DNA of 64,000 nucleotides from Clostridiales bacterium. GTDB lineage: Bacteria > Bacillota > Clostridia > Oscillospirales > CAG-272. The stretch spans positions 62,001 through 126,000 of the forward strand of contig QALR01000018.1 of assembly GCA_003150035.1 (NCBI GenBank), read 5' to 3'. This document shows, piece after piece, positions 63,311 through 64,000 of this stretch; position 1 is the first letter of the stretch; every line of letters starts with the position of its first letter. Under the pieces are notes generated by a model. The model was not told the DNA's origin, did not search any database, and saw nothing but the letters and a program-made list of their open reading frames with translations. The translations under genes were made by a program, and so were the position numbers.

Positions 63311-63521
63311 ATTCAGACTCCTTTTTTATTCTGATTTTCCGCCTCTCATACGGACTTAACAAGTTTATTATAGCTTTTGATTTTTTATTATTCAAGTAAA
63401 TTTTTTGTTTTTCTTGTATTATGATAATAGAAAATTCCGAATTTTATTTGTGCATTTTATACATAATTTTGTCATACAAAGTCAAAACGGAAAGATATCA
63501 GCAAAAGATTGAGAAAAAATA

Positions 63522-63550
63522 TTGACAGTGCTAATTGTTTATGATAATAT
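63522..63550 (+). promoter_or_regulatory. Sigma-A promoter of the DUF1858 gene
   Basis: TTGACA (63522-63527), 17-bp spacer, TAATAT (63545-63550), about 130 bp before the start codon. Confidence 0.7.
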
Positions 63551-63677
63551 AATTAGGTAATGGAATTGATTTATCCATATTGGCAGAAAATACAATTTGA
63601 TTCGTCACTTCTTTTACCGCCGGCAGGTTCCGGCAATTTAGGATAAAAAAGCCGCGTCACGCGGCGGGAGGATTCAC

Positions 63678-63881
63678 ATGGAAGTAACCAAAGATACCAT
63701 TATCGGCGATATTCTCGACTATGACGGAGAGACGGCAAAATTTTTCCTTGAAATCGGCATGCATTGCCTCGGGTGCCCTGCTTCCCGCGGGGAAAGCATT
63801 GAGATGGCATGTGCGGTTCACGGCACGGATGCCGACGAGCTAGTAAAGAAAATCAACGACTATCTGAAAACAAAACAATAA
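63678..63881 (+). CDS. DUF1858 domain protein (hybrid-cluster-associated disulfide domain)
   Basis: A 67-residue protein made of one DUF1858 domain: I-G-D-I-L-D-Y at the N-terminus, then the cysteine pair in M-H-C-L-G-C-P-A-S-R-G-E-S near residues 28-40, and a C-terminal helix. The CxxC pair is considered a redox-active disulfide; free-standing copies are common in Clostridia with unknown partners. A gggagg ribosome site precedes the ATG. A hairpin separates it from the next gene. Confidence 0.85.
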   Translation: MEVTKDTIIGDILDYDGETAKFFLEIGMHCLGCPASRGESIEMACAVHGTDADELVKKINDYLKTKQ

Positions 63882-63899
63882 AGAAAGACGCATTTCCTT

Positions 63900-63932
63900 G
63901 TCCCTTTGTTTTTCCCCGAAAAACGAAGGGAC
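63900..63932 (+). terminator. Hairpin after the DUF1858 gene
   Basis: gtccctt(t)gttttt and aaaaac(g)aagggac form a long stem with one mismatch around a 5-nt loop, between the DUF1858 gene and the next start codon. No clear T run follows. Confidence 0.5.
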
Positions 63933-63958
63933 AAGCTATATACGCAGGAGATTCCGAG

Positions 63959-64000
63959 ATGAAAACAGTCCTTCGTGGGCGTCTTGCCGCGGTGGCCTCG
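63959..64000 (+). CDS. 5' end of a gene, possibly trmK (tRNA adenine-N1 methyltransferase), cut by window end
   Basis: Fourteen codons with an aggag ribosome site 8 nt upstream. The visible start (G-R-L-A-A-V-A-S) is compatible with the N-terminus of TrmK, a methyltransferase acting on A22 of tRNA, whose genes are often found in such positions. The evidence is thin because only 42 nt are visible. Confidence 0.35.
   Translation, partial: MKTVLRGRLAAVAS

Noticed and set aside
1..64000. CRISPR arrays, rRNA or tRNA genes
   Set aside because: No regularly spaced direct repeats, rRNA-like blocks or cloverleaf sequences were recognised on reading either strand; a tRNA or covariance scan was not possible here.

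Overview
The window looks like a chromosome segment of a spore-forming Clostridia-type Firmicute, plausibly an uncultured relative of the Oscillospiraceae; this is an inference from gene content. Supporting signs are dipicolinate synthase (dpaAB), a SpoIVFB-type protease, a YtvI-type membrane protein, a LysM/GH18 SleL-type cortex hydrolase, the diaminopimelate-aminotransferase (DapL) route to lysine, a lysine riboswitch, an ARG-box arginine promoter and a Mn2+ (yybP-ykoY type) riboswitch. Core genes are moderately GC-rich. No rRNA, tRNA or CRISPR array was recognised.

Layout. 0.1-1.8 kb: a CmpB-like membrane protein and mntP behind a Mn2+ riboswitch. 2.0-7.7 kb: an exporter operon (Wzz-like protein, ABC half-transporter, DUF1854 protein, second ABC half-transporter); both ABC subunits carry an N-terminal zinc ribbon. 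7.9-9.3 kb: dpaA-dpaB. About 9.3-22.9 kb: an integrative mobilizable element directly downstream of dpaB, with tnpV, a large serine recombinase, MobC/relaxase, a ParB-like protein and a long structured leader/oriT region. An AT-rich defence cargo (10.3-17.4 kb) is nested in it: XRE regulator, a single-chain m5C+m6A methyltransferase, an HNH nuclease, a second m5C methyltransferase and a MORC-type GHKL ATPase fused to a TIR-like domain. 23.2-24.5 kb: a sigma-70 family gene broken by a frameshift. 24.7-31.9 kb: TspO-like protein, cyclophilin, site-2 protease, YtvI, a BspA-type lipoprotein, the GH18 hydrolase and an unrecognised 513-residue protein.

32.1-40.0 kb is a minus-strand lysine operon, dapA-dapB-dapF-dapL-lysA-lysC-asd, under a lysine riboswitch and terminator. 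40.2-53.4 kb is a plus-strand arginine/carbamoyl-phosphate operon, argG-H-C-J-B-D-F-carA-carB, under tandem ARG boxes. Its last gene encodes CarB fused in frame to a complete DapF-like domain in which the first catalytic cysteine is replaced by alanine, although a normal dapF lies in the lysine operon 15 kb away. 53.5-64.0 kb: a GAP-like membrane protein with an attenuator-like leader, a hexuronate-type cluster (uxuA, TIM-barrel isomerase, Gfo/Idh oxidoreductase), a fusA2-lepA-hemW group, a DUF1858 protein and the first codons of a probable trmK.

The two most unusual objects are the MORC-TIR-containing restriction/defence island carried by the mobilizable element and the CarB-DapF fusion with an altered active site.
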